Shown piece by piece: positions 34,153-43,014 of a stretch of DNA of 64,000 bases (positions within the stretch are counted from its first letter, which is position 1; each line of letters begins with the position of its first letter). The notes beneath the pieces were generated by a model, which was given only the letters and a program-made list of their open reading frames with translations, did no database searches and had not been told where the DNA came from. This DNA is from Roseivirga sp. E12 (GTDB lineage Bacteria; Bacteroidota; Bacteroidia; Cytophagales; Cyclobacteriaceae), in assembly GCF_017592825.1 (NCBI RefSeq), contig NZ_JAGFMD010000001.1, positions 806,001 through 870,000 of the forward strand, given 5' to 3'. The translations under genes and the position numbers were made by a program.

Positions 34153-36760
34153 GGAACCATTAACCCAAGGCAACAAGCCACCCAAAGGGCTTGTGAGAAT
34201 ACTTAGATTCTTTATCAAGGGAGAATACCTTGAAGAGATAGAGGGTGACTTGGAAGAAATCTATTATGACCTGAGGATCACCAATGGCACCAAACGGGCC
34301 AATCTGAAATATCTATTTGAACTGCTTAGGCTCTTCAAACTCAACTTGATTAAAAGCATCATGAACAACCATAAATACTCTGTCATTGGTCTTTTGGCCC
34401 ATAGTATCAAATTATCATTTAGAGGTTTTAACCGCTATAAAACATCATTCATAATCAATATCATTGGGCTTTCAACAGGCATTGGAGCCGCACTACTTAT
34501 CTATTTATGGGTCAATGACGAATACAGTGTAGACAGGTTCCATAAGAATGGAGATCGCCTTTATCAAGTGCTGCAAAATGAAGTAGTACCCGAAGGTTTA
34601 GAAACTGATTTTGGTTCACCTTTTATTTTGGCGGACCAGATCAAAGAGAAGTTTCCCGAGATAGACCATGCCGTAACTATCGGTAATGATGAAATGAGTA
34701 GAAGAGCGATTTTCAAGTCAGAAACGGATAACAAAGAAGCTCAAGCTCGTGGTATTTTCGCGAATAGCGACTTCTTTAAGGCTTTTAGCTTTAGCCTTTT
34801 ATCGGGTAGCGTAGACGAGGTTTTAAGCCCTGAAAATGCCATTGTAATTTCCGAACAGCTGGCCATCGCGCTCTTTGGTTCCATTGAAAATGCCAGTGGT
34901 AAAGTTCTAAAGGCAAATCGCGACTTGTACAATGATTCATATTTAGTGACCGGAGTATTTCAAAATACGCCAGAAAACTCCACCTTAAAATTCGAATATG
35001 TGGCCAGTCATAAAATGGCCTTAAAGCACGAAGCATGGTTAAGAGAATGGACTGCTAATGGTGCTGTAAACTTCATAACACTCAAAGAAGGCACTGATCT
35101 CGAATCTTTCAATCAAAAGTTTAAAAGTGCCATTATCGACCAACCTTATAGGGACGATAATCTCTTGGTAGCTTACCCTTTTGAGCAGCTCTATTTGGAA
35201 GGTGAATTTACAAATGGAGAAGTATCAGGTGGCAGAATAGCCTATGTACGACTCATGACCTCAGCAGGTATCTTCATCCTTTTGCTAGCCTGCATTAATT
35301 TCATGAATCTCTCAACAGCACAGGCTTCGAAAAGAATAAAGGAGATCGGGGTAAAAAAGGTTTTTGGTGTTAGGCGAGATGCTTTAGTTTTCCAATTACT
35401 CACCGAATCATTCTTAATCACACTTCTATCGCTTCTGGTCTCCATTGGCTTAGTTAACCTTCTATTGCCGGCTGTAAATCAAGTTGTCGGCAAGGAGTTG
35501 TCATTATTTGGTACACCTTCGACCATCGGTTTGTGTGCCATAATATTAGTAGCCGTGACCATAATAGCAGGCCTATACCCTGCCCTATACCTTTCTAAAT
35601 TTCAATCTCGCGATTTGATACGCGGTAGACTTAAACGAGGTGCTAGTGACTTATGGGTGAGAAAAGGCTTAGTCGTTCTTCAATTTTCAGTATCGACACT
35701 TTTCATTAGTGGGTTTCTAGTCTTAAACAACCAGATGTCCTATATCAGAAATGTAGACTTAGGCTATAATAGAGATGATTTGATTCACTTTACGCTGAGG
35801 GAAAGAGATTTACGTCAACCTTTCCTCGATGAGCTCAATAAAATTCCTGGTCTTATTTCATCAACCAATCTCTATGGTGGAAGCATAGCTGAATTGAGAG
35901 GTGCTGGAGGGGGGTTCAGTTGGGGAAACCCAATTGAAAACGAGGAAATTACCTTTAGAAGACCCCAAGTCAGCTACTCTTTCTTTGAAACCCTAAATAT
36001 TGATGTGCTAGAGGGCCGAGCGTTTTCCAGAGATTTTCAAAATGAAGAGCAAAAGCTTATGATCAATGAAGCTGCGGCTCAACTCATTGGCATTGAAAAC
36101 ATTGTTGGAAAGACAATTATGGACGGCAATAAAGAAAAAGAAGTAATCGGCATTGTCAAAAACTTCAAGATTCAATCGCTCTACGAACCATTGCAACCAG
36201 CCATTATTCGGTTCATTCCTAATGGAAATCACTTCATGGTCAAGATCTCCAAAGAAAACCAGGCTGAAACACTCAAAACCATTGAAGACGTTTACAATCA
36301 ATTCAATTCTGACTATCCCTTTAACCCTAAGTTTGTGAATGATGAGTATGATCAAGTCTATCAAGCGGAAGGAAAGGTAGTTGCACTCTCAGGCTATTTC
36401 ACAATCGTGGCTATTCTCATTGCTTGTTTAGGTCTGTTCGGTTTAGCGCTTTACAACACTGAAAGAAGAACCAAAGAGGTAGGCATAAGAAAGGTACTGG
36501 GCTCCAGTACATTCGCCCTTGTCAAGCTCTTGTCTACAGATTTCATTGTCTTGGTAATCATTTCGCTTTTTGTAGCCTTACCAATCAGCTACCTCCTGGT
36601 ACTTGATTGGCTCAATGGATTCTCAATGCACTATACCCCAGACATTCTACTCTATCTCGTGGTCGCATTATCAACACTATTATTATCACTCACAACTGTA
36701 GGTTTCCAGACCATGAAGACTTCTTTGGTCAATCCGGTTCAATGTCTCCGCAATGAATAA
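34145..36760 (+). CDS. FtsX/MacB-like ABC transporter permease with permease prefix domain (2 of 3)
   Basis: An 871-residue paralogue of the preceding gene with the same order: prefix RILRFFIKGEYLEEIEGDLEEIYYD (about 16-42), first helix and core domain from about 92, FtsX block NLSTAQASKRIKEIGVKKVFGVRR, second core, and FtsX block RTKEVGIRKVLGSS, ending NPVQCLRNE. Its ATG overlaps the end of permease 1 (ATGAGTAA), and its own end overlaps the ATG of permease 3 in the same way. Sequence identity to the other two is moderate, so the triplication is old. Such proteins probably couple ATP use in the cytoplasm to work on periplasmic substrates or efflux partners. Substrate unknown. Confidence 0.9.
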   Translation: MSKEPLTQGNKPPKGLVRILRFFIKGEYLEEIEGDLEEIYYDLRITNGTKRANLKYLFELLRLFKLNLIKSIMNNHKYSVIGLLAHSIKLSFRGFNRYKTSFIINIIGLSTGIGAALLIYLWVNDEYSVDRFHKNGDRLYQVLQNEVVPEGLETDFGSPFILADQIKEKFPEIDHAVTIGNDEMSRRAIFKSETDNKEAQARGIFANSDFFKAFSFSLLSGSVDEVLSPENAIVISEQLAIALFGSIENASGKVLKANRDLYNDSYLVTGVFQNTPENSTLKFEYVASHKMALKHEAWLREWTANGAVNFITLKEGTDLESFNQKFKSAIIDQPYRDDNLLVAYPFEQLYLEGEFTNGEVSGGRIAYVRLMTSAGIFILLLACINFMNLSTAQASKRIKEIGVKKVFGVRRDALVFQLLTESFLITLLSLLVSIGLVNLLLPAVNQVVGKELSLFGTPSTIGLCAIILVAVTIIAGLYPALYLSKFQSRDLIRGRLKRGASDLWVRKGLVVLQFSVSTLFISGFLVLNNQMSYIRNVDLGYNRDDLIHFTLRERDLRQPFLDELNKIPGLISSTNLYGGSIAELRGAGGGFSWGNPIENEEITFRRPQVSYSFFETLNIDVLEGRAFSRDFQNEEQKLMINEAAAQLIGIENIVGKTIMDGNKEKEVIGIVKNFKIQSLYEPLQPAIIRFIPNGNHFMVKISKENQAETLKTIEDVYNQFNSDYPFNPKFVNDEYDQVYQAEGKVVALSGYFTIVAILIACLGLFGLALYNTERRTKEVGIRKVLGSSTFALVKLLSTDFIVLVIISLFVALPISYLLVLDWLNGFSMHYTPDILLYLVVALSTLLLSLTTVGFQTMKTSLVNPVQCLRNE

Positions 36761-39338
36761 CGCAAAAACTCCAAACTGGTCCAGACGTCTACTTTACTTT
36801 TTTCTCCGAGAAGAGTATCGAGAAGAAATCGAAGGAGATTTAAATGAAACCTTTGAGGAGAACCTAGAACAATACTCGGTCAAAAAAGCCCGGAAAATAT
36901 ACAATCGGGAGGTCATTAAACTTATTCGTCCAATACTCACTAAAAAAATGAGTGGTACTCAAAAACTTAATCATTACGGTATGATACAACACAACTTAAG
37001 AGTCGCATTTAGAAGCTATATGCGTTATAAAAACACATTCCTAATCAATTTGGTGGGCCTTGCTTCTGGCCTGGCTTGTACGCTACTCATCTATCTATGG
37101 GTGCAAAGCGAGCTACAAGTGAATCAGTTTCATGAAAATGGAGATAGACTCTATCAAGTCTTAGCGAACAACTCGACTTCCAATGGCATACGTACCGATC
37201 GAGCTACACCTGGTGGATTGGCGGAAGCCCTAGCCGAAGAGTTACCAGAAGTAGAATTGGCAGTGACCGAAACGTGGACCAACACTTATACAATAGCGCA
37301 TGGAGAAACGAATCTAAAAGCCGTTGGCCAGTATGTCGGGAAGGATTATTTCAAAGTCTTCTCCTATGAACTTCTTCAAGGAGATAAAGATGAAGTACTG
37401 AGCGAACAAAGGAATATATTGATCTCAGACAAGCTGGCACTAAGACTATTCGGAACGACATCTGATGTAGTAGGAAAGATCATTAATTTCCAACAGTTCA
37501 GAGACTATCAGGTCTCAGGTGTTTTCAAAAGCCCTCCCTCCTCGTCAACCCATCAGTTTGACTTTATCATGACCTATGAAGAATTCAAGGAGTTAAATTC
37601 CTGGGTGCTGAACTGGAAGAATAACGGGCCTTCAACATTTGTAATTTTATCTGAGGGGACTGACCTCGAAGCATTCAATCTCAAAATCAAAGACTTTATA
37701 AGGTCACACAATGGTGAGCCGAATATTACACCGCTAGCCACACGCTATAATGACTTATACTTGCATGGAAAATTTGAAAACGGCATATCCGTTGGTGGTA
37801 GAATTGCCAACATCAGGTTATTCTCGGTCATTGCCTTCTTTATCCTGGGAATTGCCTGCATCAATTTCATGAACCTATCAACTGCGAGAGTGTCTCGGAG
37901 AAATAAAGAAATAGGTGTTAAAAAGACTGTTGGTGCAAACAGATCCTCCTTGATTTTTCAATTTCTGAGCGAGTCACTTTTAATGACAACAGTATCATTA
38001 GTACTTGCCTTAATTCTGGTATGGTTAGTTCTTCCTGAATTCAACCATATAACTGGCAAGCAACTATCACTAGTCTTCTCTGGCGAGTTAATATTGATAT
38101 TAATTGGCACCATCCTCTTCACAGGCCTAATGGCTGGTAGCTACCCTGCACTCTATTTATCTGCCATTAGACCTATAAAAGTCCTGAAGTCTCAATCTGC
38201 AAGTTCGAAAAGTCAACTTTGGTTGCGTAAAAGTTTAGTCGTAGTACAGTTTTCGATTTCAATCATCCTGATTGTTTCGGTCATTGTGATTAACAATCAA
38301 ATTCAATTTACCCAAGACAAGAACATTGGCTTCAATAAAGATAATATCCTCTATTTCGAAGCAGAGGGACAAGTAGAACTCAACATGGAAACCTTTCTCC
38401 AAGAAGTCAGGAATGTTCCAGGAGTTCTGAAGGCTTCAAGTACTGCACATAGTTTTGTTGAAGGAGGCTATACAGGGCTTACCTATAATGTCAAATGGGA
38501 TGGCAAAGACCCAGAATCATCTGTAGGCATGGAATACATGCGCGTCAACTATGAGCTTATTGAGCTTTTGGATTTTGAAATTACCACAGGCAGATCCTTT
38601 TCTACGGACTTTAAGGCTGAGTATAACAAAGTCATATTTAACGAGACAGCCATTAAGCTAATGGGCTTAAATGAACCAATCGGTGCAACAATAAATATAG
38701 GAGGCCGAGACACACAAATTGTAGGTGTAGTGAAAGACTTTCACTACAAGACCTTTCGCCAAGAAGTTGGCCCTGCCTACTTTGTCTTAAAACCAGATGA
38801 TACCTGGTTAATAATGACCAAAATAGCTCAAGGTGAAGAGCAAGAGACTATTTCCAGGCTGAATGATCTATATGCCAAATTCAACCCTGATTTCAGTTTG
38901 GACTACAAATTTCTAGATCAAGACTATGAAGCTCAGTACCAAAGTGAACAGAGAGTCGCAACACTCTCCAAGTACTTCTCAGGTATTGGAATCATTATTT
39001 CTTGTTTGGGTCTTCTAGGTTTGGCGTCTTTTTCGACAGAGATGAGAATTAAAGAAATCGGTATTCGGAAAATACTCGGTTCAAGCAGGTTCAGTATAGT
39101 AAGGCTAATCACAGGAGAATTCACGAAGATTGTACTCATTGCCATTGTATTGGCACTACCAATTAGCTATCTAATTACCAGCAATTGGCTCGATGATTTT
39201 GCTTATCGAATTGAGTTGTCTTGGTGGATTTTTGCTCTGGCAGGTGTCTTTGCCATTTTAACCGCCTGGTTTACGGTAAGCGTTCAAACCATTAAGGCCT
39301 CAATGATCAATCCTGCACAATGTCTAAGGAATGAATAA
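36753..39338 (+). CDS. FtsX/MacB-like ABC transporter permease with permease prefix domain (3 of 3)
   Basis: The 861-residue last member of the set. It has the prefix NWSRRLLYFFLREEYREEIEGDLNETFEE (about 8-36), core and FtsX blocks as in the others (NLSTARVSRRNKEIGVKKTVGANR and MRIKEIGIRKILGSS) and the shared C-terminus INPAQCLRNE. At the DNA level part of its prefix is more similar to permease 1 than to permease 2, suggesting that 1 and 3 are the closer pair. It starts inside the end of permease 2 (8 bp overlap) and is followed by the hairpin at 39352-39390, the probable end of the padR operon. Confidence 0.9.
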   Translation: MNNAKTPNWSRRLLYFFLREEYREEIEGDLNETFEENLEQYSVKKARKIYNREVIKLIRPILTKKMSGTQKLNHYGMIQHNLRVAFRSYMRYKNTFLINLVGLASGLACTLLIYLWVQSELQVNQFHENGDRLYQVLANNSTSNGIRTDRATPGGLAEALAEELPEVELAVTETWTNTYTIAHGETNLKAVGQYVGKDYFKVFSYELLQGDKDEVLSEQRNILISDKLALRLFGTTSDVVGKIINFQQFRDYQVSGVFKSPPSSSTHQFDFIMTYEEFKELNSWVLNWKNNGPSTFVILSEGTDLEAFNLKIKDFIRSHNGEPNITPLATRYNDLYLHGKFENGISVGGRIANIRLFSVIAFFILGIACINFMNLSTARVSRRNKEIGVKKTVGANRSSLIFQFLSESLLMTTVSLVLALILVWLVLPEFNHITGKQLSLVFSGELILILIGTILFTGLMAGSYPALYLSAIRPIKVLKSQSASSKSQLWLRKSLVVVQFSISIILIVSVIVINNQIQFTQDKNIGFNKDNILYFEAEGQVELNMETFLQEVRNVPGVLKASSTAHSFVEGGYTGLTYNVKWDGKDPESSVGMEYMRVNYELIELLDFEITTGRSFSTDFKAEYNKVIFNETAIKLMGLNEPIGATINIGGRDTQIVGVVKDFHYKTFRQEVGPAYFVLKPDDTWLIMTKIAQGEEQETISRLNDLYAKFNPDFSLDYKFLDQDYEAQYQSEQRVATLSKYFSGIGIIISCLGLLGLASFSTEMRIKEIGIRKILGSSRFSIVRLITGEFTKIVLIAIVLALPISYLITSNWLDDFAYRIELSWWIFALAGVFAILTAWFTVSVQTIKASMINPAQCLRNE

Positions 39339-39351
39339 AAACTAAAGCTTT

Positions 39352-39390
39352 TGACAGACGATCGTTCATGGTCAATCTGATCGTCTGTCA
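39352..39390 (+). terminator. Hairpin ending the padR-permease operon
   Basis: Perfect 12-bp arms tgacagacgatc (39352-39363) and gatcgtctgtca (39379-39390), a 15-nt loop, and a short T tract (ttt) after the stem. It starts 13 bp after the last permease stop. The T tract is weak but the position fits a terminator. The remaining ~235 bp to the next gene hold only a candidate -7 box. Confidence 0.6.
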
Positions 39391-39601
39391 TTTAATAGAA
39401 CATTAAACTCAAAATGTAGCTGCTATGCTCAAGAAAATCAGTCTAGGACTAACGATTCTAAAAGCTGTAACATGACTTTATAATTTAAGACTTCGAGCAG
39501 GTCGAATTAGCTGGTGAAATCTTATTCTATGGTTCTAAATCTTATTTATGGCTTCTCTTAGAATCATCTCCCTCCGATGAATAGATAGCAACTTATAATG
39601 G

Positions 39602-39609
39602 TACCTTTG
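39602..39609 (+). promoter_or_regulatory. Putative -7 box upstream of the zinc-ribbon SDR gene
   Basis: TACCTTTG fits TAnnTTTG and lies 17 bp before the ATG. No exact -33 TTTG was found. Confidence 0.35.
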
Positions 39610-39626
39610 CACGCTAGTCGTCATTC

Positions 39627-41186
39627 ATGGAAAACAAGCAGGAAGAGGAAGTATCCAAGGTATTAAGTCAGCTTGAAATTGAGCAATGCATCTCTGTTTT
39701 AAATCAACTAAATAAGGATACAAACCAAATCTTTGAGATTCCAAAAGAGTCAAGATTGGCCCTTATCAAGGCCGCAGGACAACTTTCTAGACCTAACAAG
39801 GAAGAGTTTGCTAAGCGTAAGAAAGACGCCAAGAAAGCCATCAAGAGAAAACAGGCGGCAAGAGATAAGCATGCACGCAATAGCACTGGCATTAGGAGTG
39901 CCCGTGAGGCTTCTGTCTTTATTGCTCCTAGCATGTCACATTTAACAGGCAAAGAAGAAGAGGAAGCACCCACCCTTGAGTCTCCTCGAAACTGCTATGT
40001 ATGCAAATCAGTCTTCAATAAGCTGCATCACTTCTATGACACAATGTGCACCGATTGTGGTGATTTTAATTACGCTAAAAGGTATCAAACAGCTGACCTC
40101 TCCGGACAAGTTGCCTTAGTGACGGGCTCAAGGCTAAAGATCGGGTACCATATTACCTTAATGATGTTGCGAGCTGGCGCCACCGTAATTGCCACAACGC
40201 GCTTTCCGGTTGATTCTGCCTTACGTTATGCAAAAGAACATGACTTTCATGAATGGGGAGATAGACTAAAAATACATGGTCTCGACCTACGCCATATTCC
40301 GAGTGTCGAAATCTTCTGCAACTTTATAGAGCAGCGCTACAGTCGGCTAGACGTGCTGATCAATAATGCTGCACAAACTGTTAGACGTCCTTCGGGCTTT
40401 TACAAGCACTTAATGCCCAATGAAGGCAAAGACATTACCACTCTTCCTCCATACGCACAAACCTTGCTAAAAGACCACCATGATTGTTTAAATGAGCTAA
40501 AATCACTCAGTGATAGCTTCGACAATGGGCAAAACAAGAATTTACCTGTCACATGGCATGGAAAACAGCTGGGAATAGGGCTCAGTGCCTCAGCACAGCT
40601 TTCACAAATTCCATATAGCATCGATAATTCGCTGCGACCAGAAGAGGTTTTTCCTGAAGGAAAGTTAGATGCAGATTTACAGCAGATAGATCTTAGAAAA
40701 ACGAATAGTTGGAGACTTAAACTCGGTGAAATTCCAACCACCGAAATGTTAGAAGTTCAATTGGTCAATTCGGTTGCCCCCTTTGTACTTTGTAATCGCC
40801 TAGTAAACCTTATGAAAAAGGAAAACACTGGCATGAAGCATGTTATTAACGTTTCAGCAATGGAAGGAAAGTTCCACCAGTTCCATAAAGAAGATAGGCA
40901 TCCGCACACCAATATGGCCAAAGCAGCTTTGAACATGATGACACTGACTTCTGCTTCTGACTTGGCTAAGTACGGCATCTACACCAATGCTGTGGATACG
41001 GGTTGGGTAACGGATGAAGACCCAATAGAATTAGCCAAACGAAAGGAAGAGCTTCATGATTTTCAGCCTCCACTTGATATTGTAGACGGTGCAGCCCGGG
41101 TTTTAGATCCGCTCTTTGATGGAATCAACACTGGTAAGCATTGGAACGGTAAGTTTTTGAAAGACTACAAACCCATTTCATGGTAA
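39627..41186 (+). CDS. Short-chain dehydrogenase/reductase-like protein with N-terminal extension and zinc ribbon
   Basis: A 519-residue cytoplasmic protein of unusual build. Residues 1-110 are a helical, lysine-rich region ([20 protein letters not shown]). Residues 120-146 form a zinc-ribbon-like motif with Cys123, Cys126, Cys141 and Cys144. Residues about 155-500 are an SDR Rossmann domain: [17 protein letters not shown] (dinucleotide loop 166-173), LINNAAQ (245-250), helix NSVAPFVL (Asn381) and INVSAMEG (Ser410). The catalytic Tyr of YxxxK is replaced: HTNMAKAAL has Thr428 four before Lys432. An insert of about 110 residues follows NNAA. NAD(P) binding is likely; activity as an ordinary oxidoreductase is uncertain. 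It is monocistronic. Confidence 0.82.
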   Translation: MENKQEEEVSKVLSQLEIEQCISVLNQLNKDTNQIFEIPKESRLALIKAAGQLSRPNKEEFAKRKKDAKKAIKRKQAARDKHARNSTGIRSAREASVFIAPSMSHLTGKEEEEAPTLESPRNCYVCKSVFNKLHHFYDTMCTDCGDFNYAKRYQTADLSGQVALVTGSRLKIGYHITLMMLRAGATVIATTRFPVDSALRYAKEHDFHEWGDRLKIHGLDLRHIPSVEIFCNFIEQRYSRLDVLINNAAQTVRRPSGFYKHLMPNEGKDITTLPPYAQTLLKDHHDCLNELKSLSDSFDNGQNKNLPVTWHGKQLGIGLSASAQLSQIPYSIDNSLRPEEVFPEGKLDADLQQIDLRKTNSWRLKLGEIPTTEMLEVQLVNSVAPFVLCNRLVNLMKKENTGMKHVINVSAMEGKFHQFHKEDRHPHTNMAKAALNMMTLTSASDLAKYGIYTNAVDTGWVTDEDPIELAKRKEELHDFQPPLDIVDGAARVLDPLFDGINTGKHWNGKFLKDYKPISW

Positions 41187-41243
41187 AGTGCGTGCCTTTA
41201 CCCAAAGTAAGAGGACCAATGTACGAACGGTTAAACCTTAGAT

Positions 41244-41287
41244 GACCAAGTTTTGAAAAGAGGGTATCTACACCTCTCACTTTGGTC
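41244..41287. repeat. Imperfect hairpin between the SDR and serine hydrolase genes
   Basis: Outer arms gaccaag (41244-41250) and ctttggtc (41280-41287) and inner arms agagg / cctct. It could be a weak terminator for the SDR gene or a 5' hairpin of the next gene; no T run is present. Confidence 0.35.
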
Positions 41288-41335
41288 TGATTCTTGATCC
41301 GAATCGGCTTTCAAACAGAAAGCTCAAAACTCAAC

Positions 41336-42433
41336 ATGAAACAACTCCTCACCCTACTTTGTCTAGTGGCTTCCCATGTACTAATGTCTCAAGACATTGA
41401 CAAAATCATCCAAAAACAAGGCAAGTCACTGCTCAAGCATAAGGAATTCAAAGCTATATCAATAGGCGTTTACAAGGATGGACAAACCTTTATAAATCAT
41501 TTTGGAACATTGCAAGGATCAGGAAAACCGACAGATGAGACTATCTATGAAATCGCATCTGTATCTAAAACATTCACTGGTTACCTAGTCGCCAAGGCCA
41601 TTACTGAAGGAAAATTAAAGTTGGAGGATCATTTAAGTGACTTACTAGGTGAAGAGTATTCCAATCTATCATTTGAAGGTCAACCTATTACCGTAGAACA
41701 CGTCATTACGCACACCGCAGGTTTACCACATTTTATGTTGCCGGGTATGGCAGAAACTTTTGAAACGCTCGAGCCAGACGTTCCCTCTGAGTATAGAGTG
41801 CTTGAAACTGAAGCCACCAAAGAACGTTTCTTTGATGCACTTATAGCATTTGAACCCTCACAGGCTCCAGGTACAAACTACAAGTATTCCAATGCAGGAG
41901 CTGAGTTAATGGGCTACCTACTGTCTAAGGCTTATGGCTTAGCGTTCGATCAACTATTAAGTAGAGAATTGACGGCTAAGCTGGGCCTGAATGATACTGG
42001 TATTCGTTTATCTACAGATCAAGAGTCTAGACTGGCGGTTGGTTACTGGATGAAAAATATCGAGCCCTCCCCGCCACAGTTAAATCCACTCTGGGCCTCT
42101 GGGAGCGGAATTAAAGCAACACTTCCTGATCTTATGAAATGGATAGATTTCAACCTCAATAGTGAAGAATTGGCACTTAAAGAATCGCACAGAATCCTTT
42201 ATGAGAAGAAGACGCGTTGGGTAAGTTATTTCTGGAATGCCTGGAAAGACAAGAATGGCACTTCTTTCAATCATCACGGTGGTACCAGTGGCACTCAGAA
42301 TTATATATTTCTATTCCCTAAATACAACCTTGGGATATCTATCATAACCAATCATAGTGGTCCTAAAACTCCACGTAAACTCATGAAATCTGTTCAAGCA
42401 ATCGTGAAACAACTCGACTACAAAGCCAAATAA
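41336..42433 (+). CDS. Serine hydrolase (class C beta-lactamase/DD-peptidase family), exported
   Basis: A 365-residue penicillin-binding-protein-like hydrolase. The ATG at 41336 gives a signal peptide (MKQLLTLLCLVASHVLMSQ); the earlier ATG at 41294 would prepend 14 residues. Active-site motifs are SVSK (Ser75, Lys78) in IASVSKTFTGYL, YSN in KYSNAGAE, and HGG in NHHGGTSGTQ in place of KTG. It has the fold of class C beta-lactamases and esterases such as EstB. Such homologues in Bacteroidota are diverse esterases or peptidases; beta-lactam resistance should not be assumed. Single gene. Confidence 0.88.
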   Translation: MKQLLTLLCLVASHVLMSQDIDKIIQKQGKSLLKHKEFKAISIGVYKDGQTFINHFGTLQGSGKPTDETIYEIASVSKTFTGYLVAKAITEGKLKLEDHLSDLLGEEYSNLSFEGQPITVEHVITHTAGLPHFMLPGMAETFETLEPDVPSEYRVLETEATKERFFDALIAFEPSQAPGTNYKYSNAGAELMGYLLSKAYGLAFDQLLSRELTAKLGLNDTGIRLSTDQESRLAVGYWMKNIEPSPPQLNPLWASGSGIKATLPDLMKWIDFNLNSEELALKESHRILYEKKTRWVSYFWNAWKDKNGTSFNHHGGTSGTQNYIFLFPKYNLGISIITNHSGPKTPRKLMKSVQAIVKQLDYKAK

Positions 42434-42518
42434 ATCACTCGGCAAATATTCAATTGCTATTAGGAGCGTTATGCACTAGCTTCAATGTGTGGATTAGGGA
42501 CATTTTAGATGAAACCGG

Positions 42519-42960
42519 ATGAAGATTCTACTTTTAGGCGCTACCGGAAGAACAGGTAATCTGGTTTTAGAACAAGCCCTTGCAACAGGGCACCAAGTCA
42601 ATTGCCTTGTTAGAAGTCCAGAAAAGGTCAAAATCAAGCATGAAAAGCTCACAGTTTTTCAAGGAGATACTCAAAACAAAACTGACCTTGCAAAAGCCCT
42701 TGAGGGCTGCGAAGCTATAATTAGCACACTAAATATATCTCGAACTTCTGACTTCCCCTGGGCAAGATTGCGAACACCAAAAGACTTCTTATCTAAGACA
42801 ATGACCCAACTCATTGACCTTGCATCGAATCATAATATCAAGAGAGTAGTGTGTCTGTAGTGCATGGGGAGTAGCGGAAACCAAAGCAGACTTACCTCCT
42901 CTCGATCAGTGTCTCTCGAAGAGGACTCTGATCATTAAGCTCATCAAGTTCCCTCGGTAA
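42519..42960 (+). pseudogene. Frameshifted and truncated NAD(P)H-binding (NmrA-like/atypical SDR) gene
   Basis: The first 113 codons encode an intact N-terminal half: KILLLGATGRTGNLVLEQAL (dinucleotide motif GATGRTG) to NIKRVVCL, then TAG at 42858. In the +1 frame the sequence goes on at 42859 with SAWGVAETKADLPP, exactly the block expected next in this family, so a one-base insertion near 42856-42858 caused the break. That second frame ends at TAA 42958-42960 after about 20 unrelated residues, and the remaining ~80-100 residues of a normal ~210-residue protein are missing. It is therefore a decayed gene. A sequencing error could explain the frameshift but not the lost 3' part. Confidence 0.75.
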
Positions 42961-43014
42961 ACTCGGGATAAAAAGATTGCGTAGGGTGACTCATAATTGT
43001 CCTACAGCTCAAAA

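Noticed and set aside
41336-42433. Calling this an antibiotic-resistance beta-lactamase
   Set aside because: The SxxK/YxN/HGG set is shared by many esterases and peptidases; sequence alone gives no support for beta-lactam hydrolysis.
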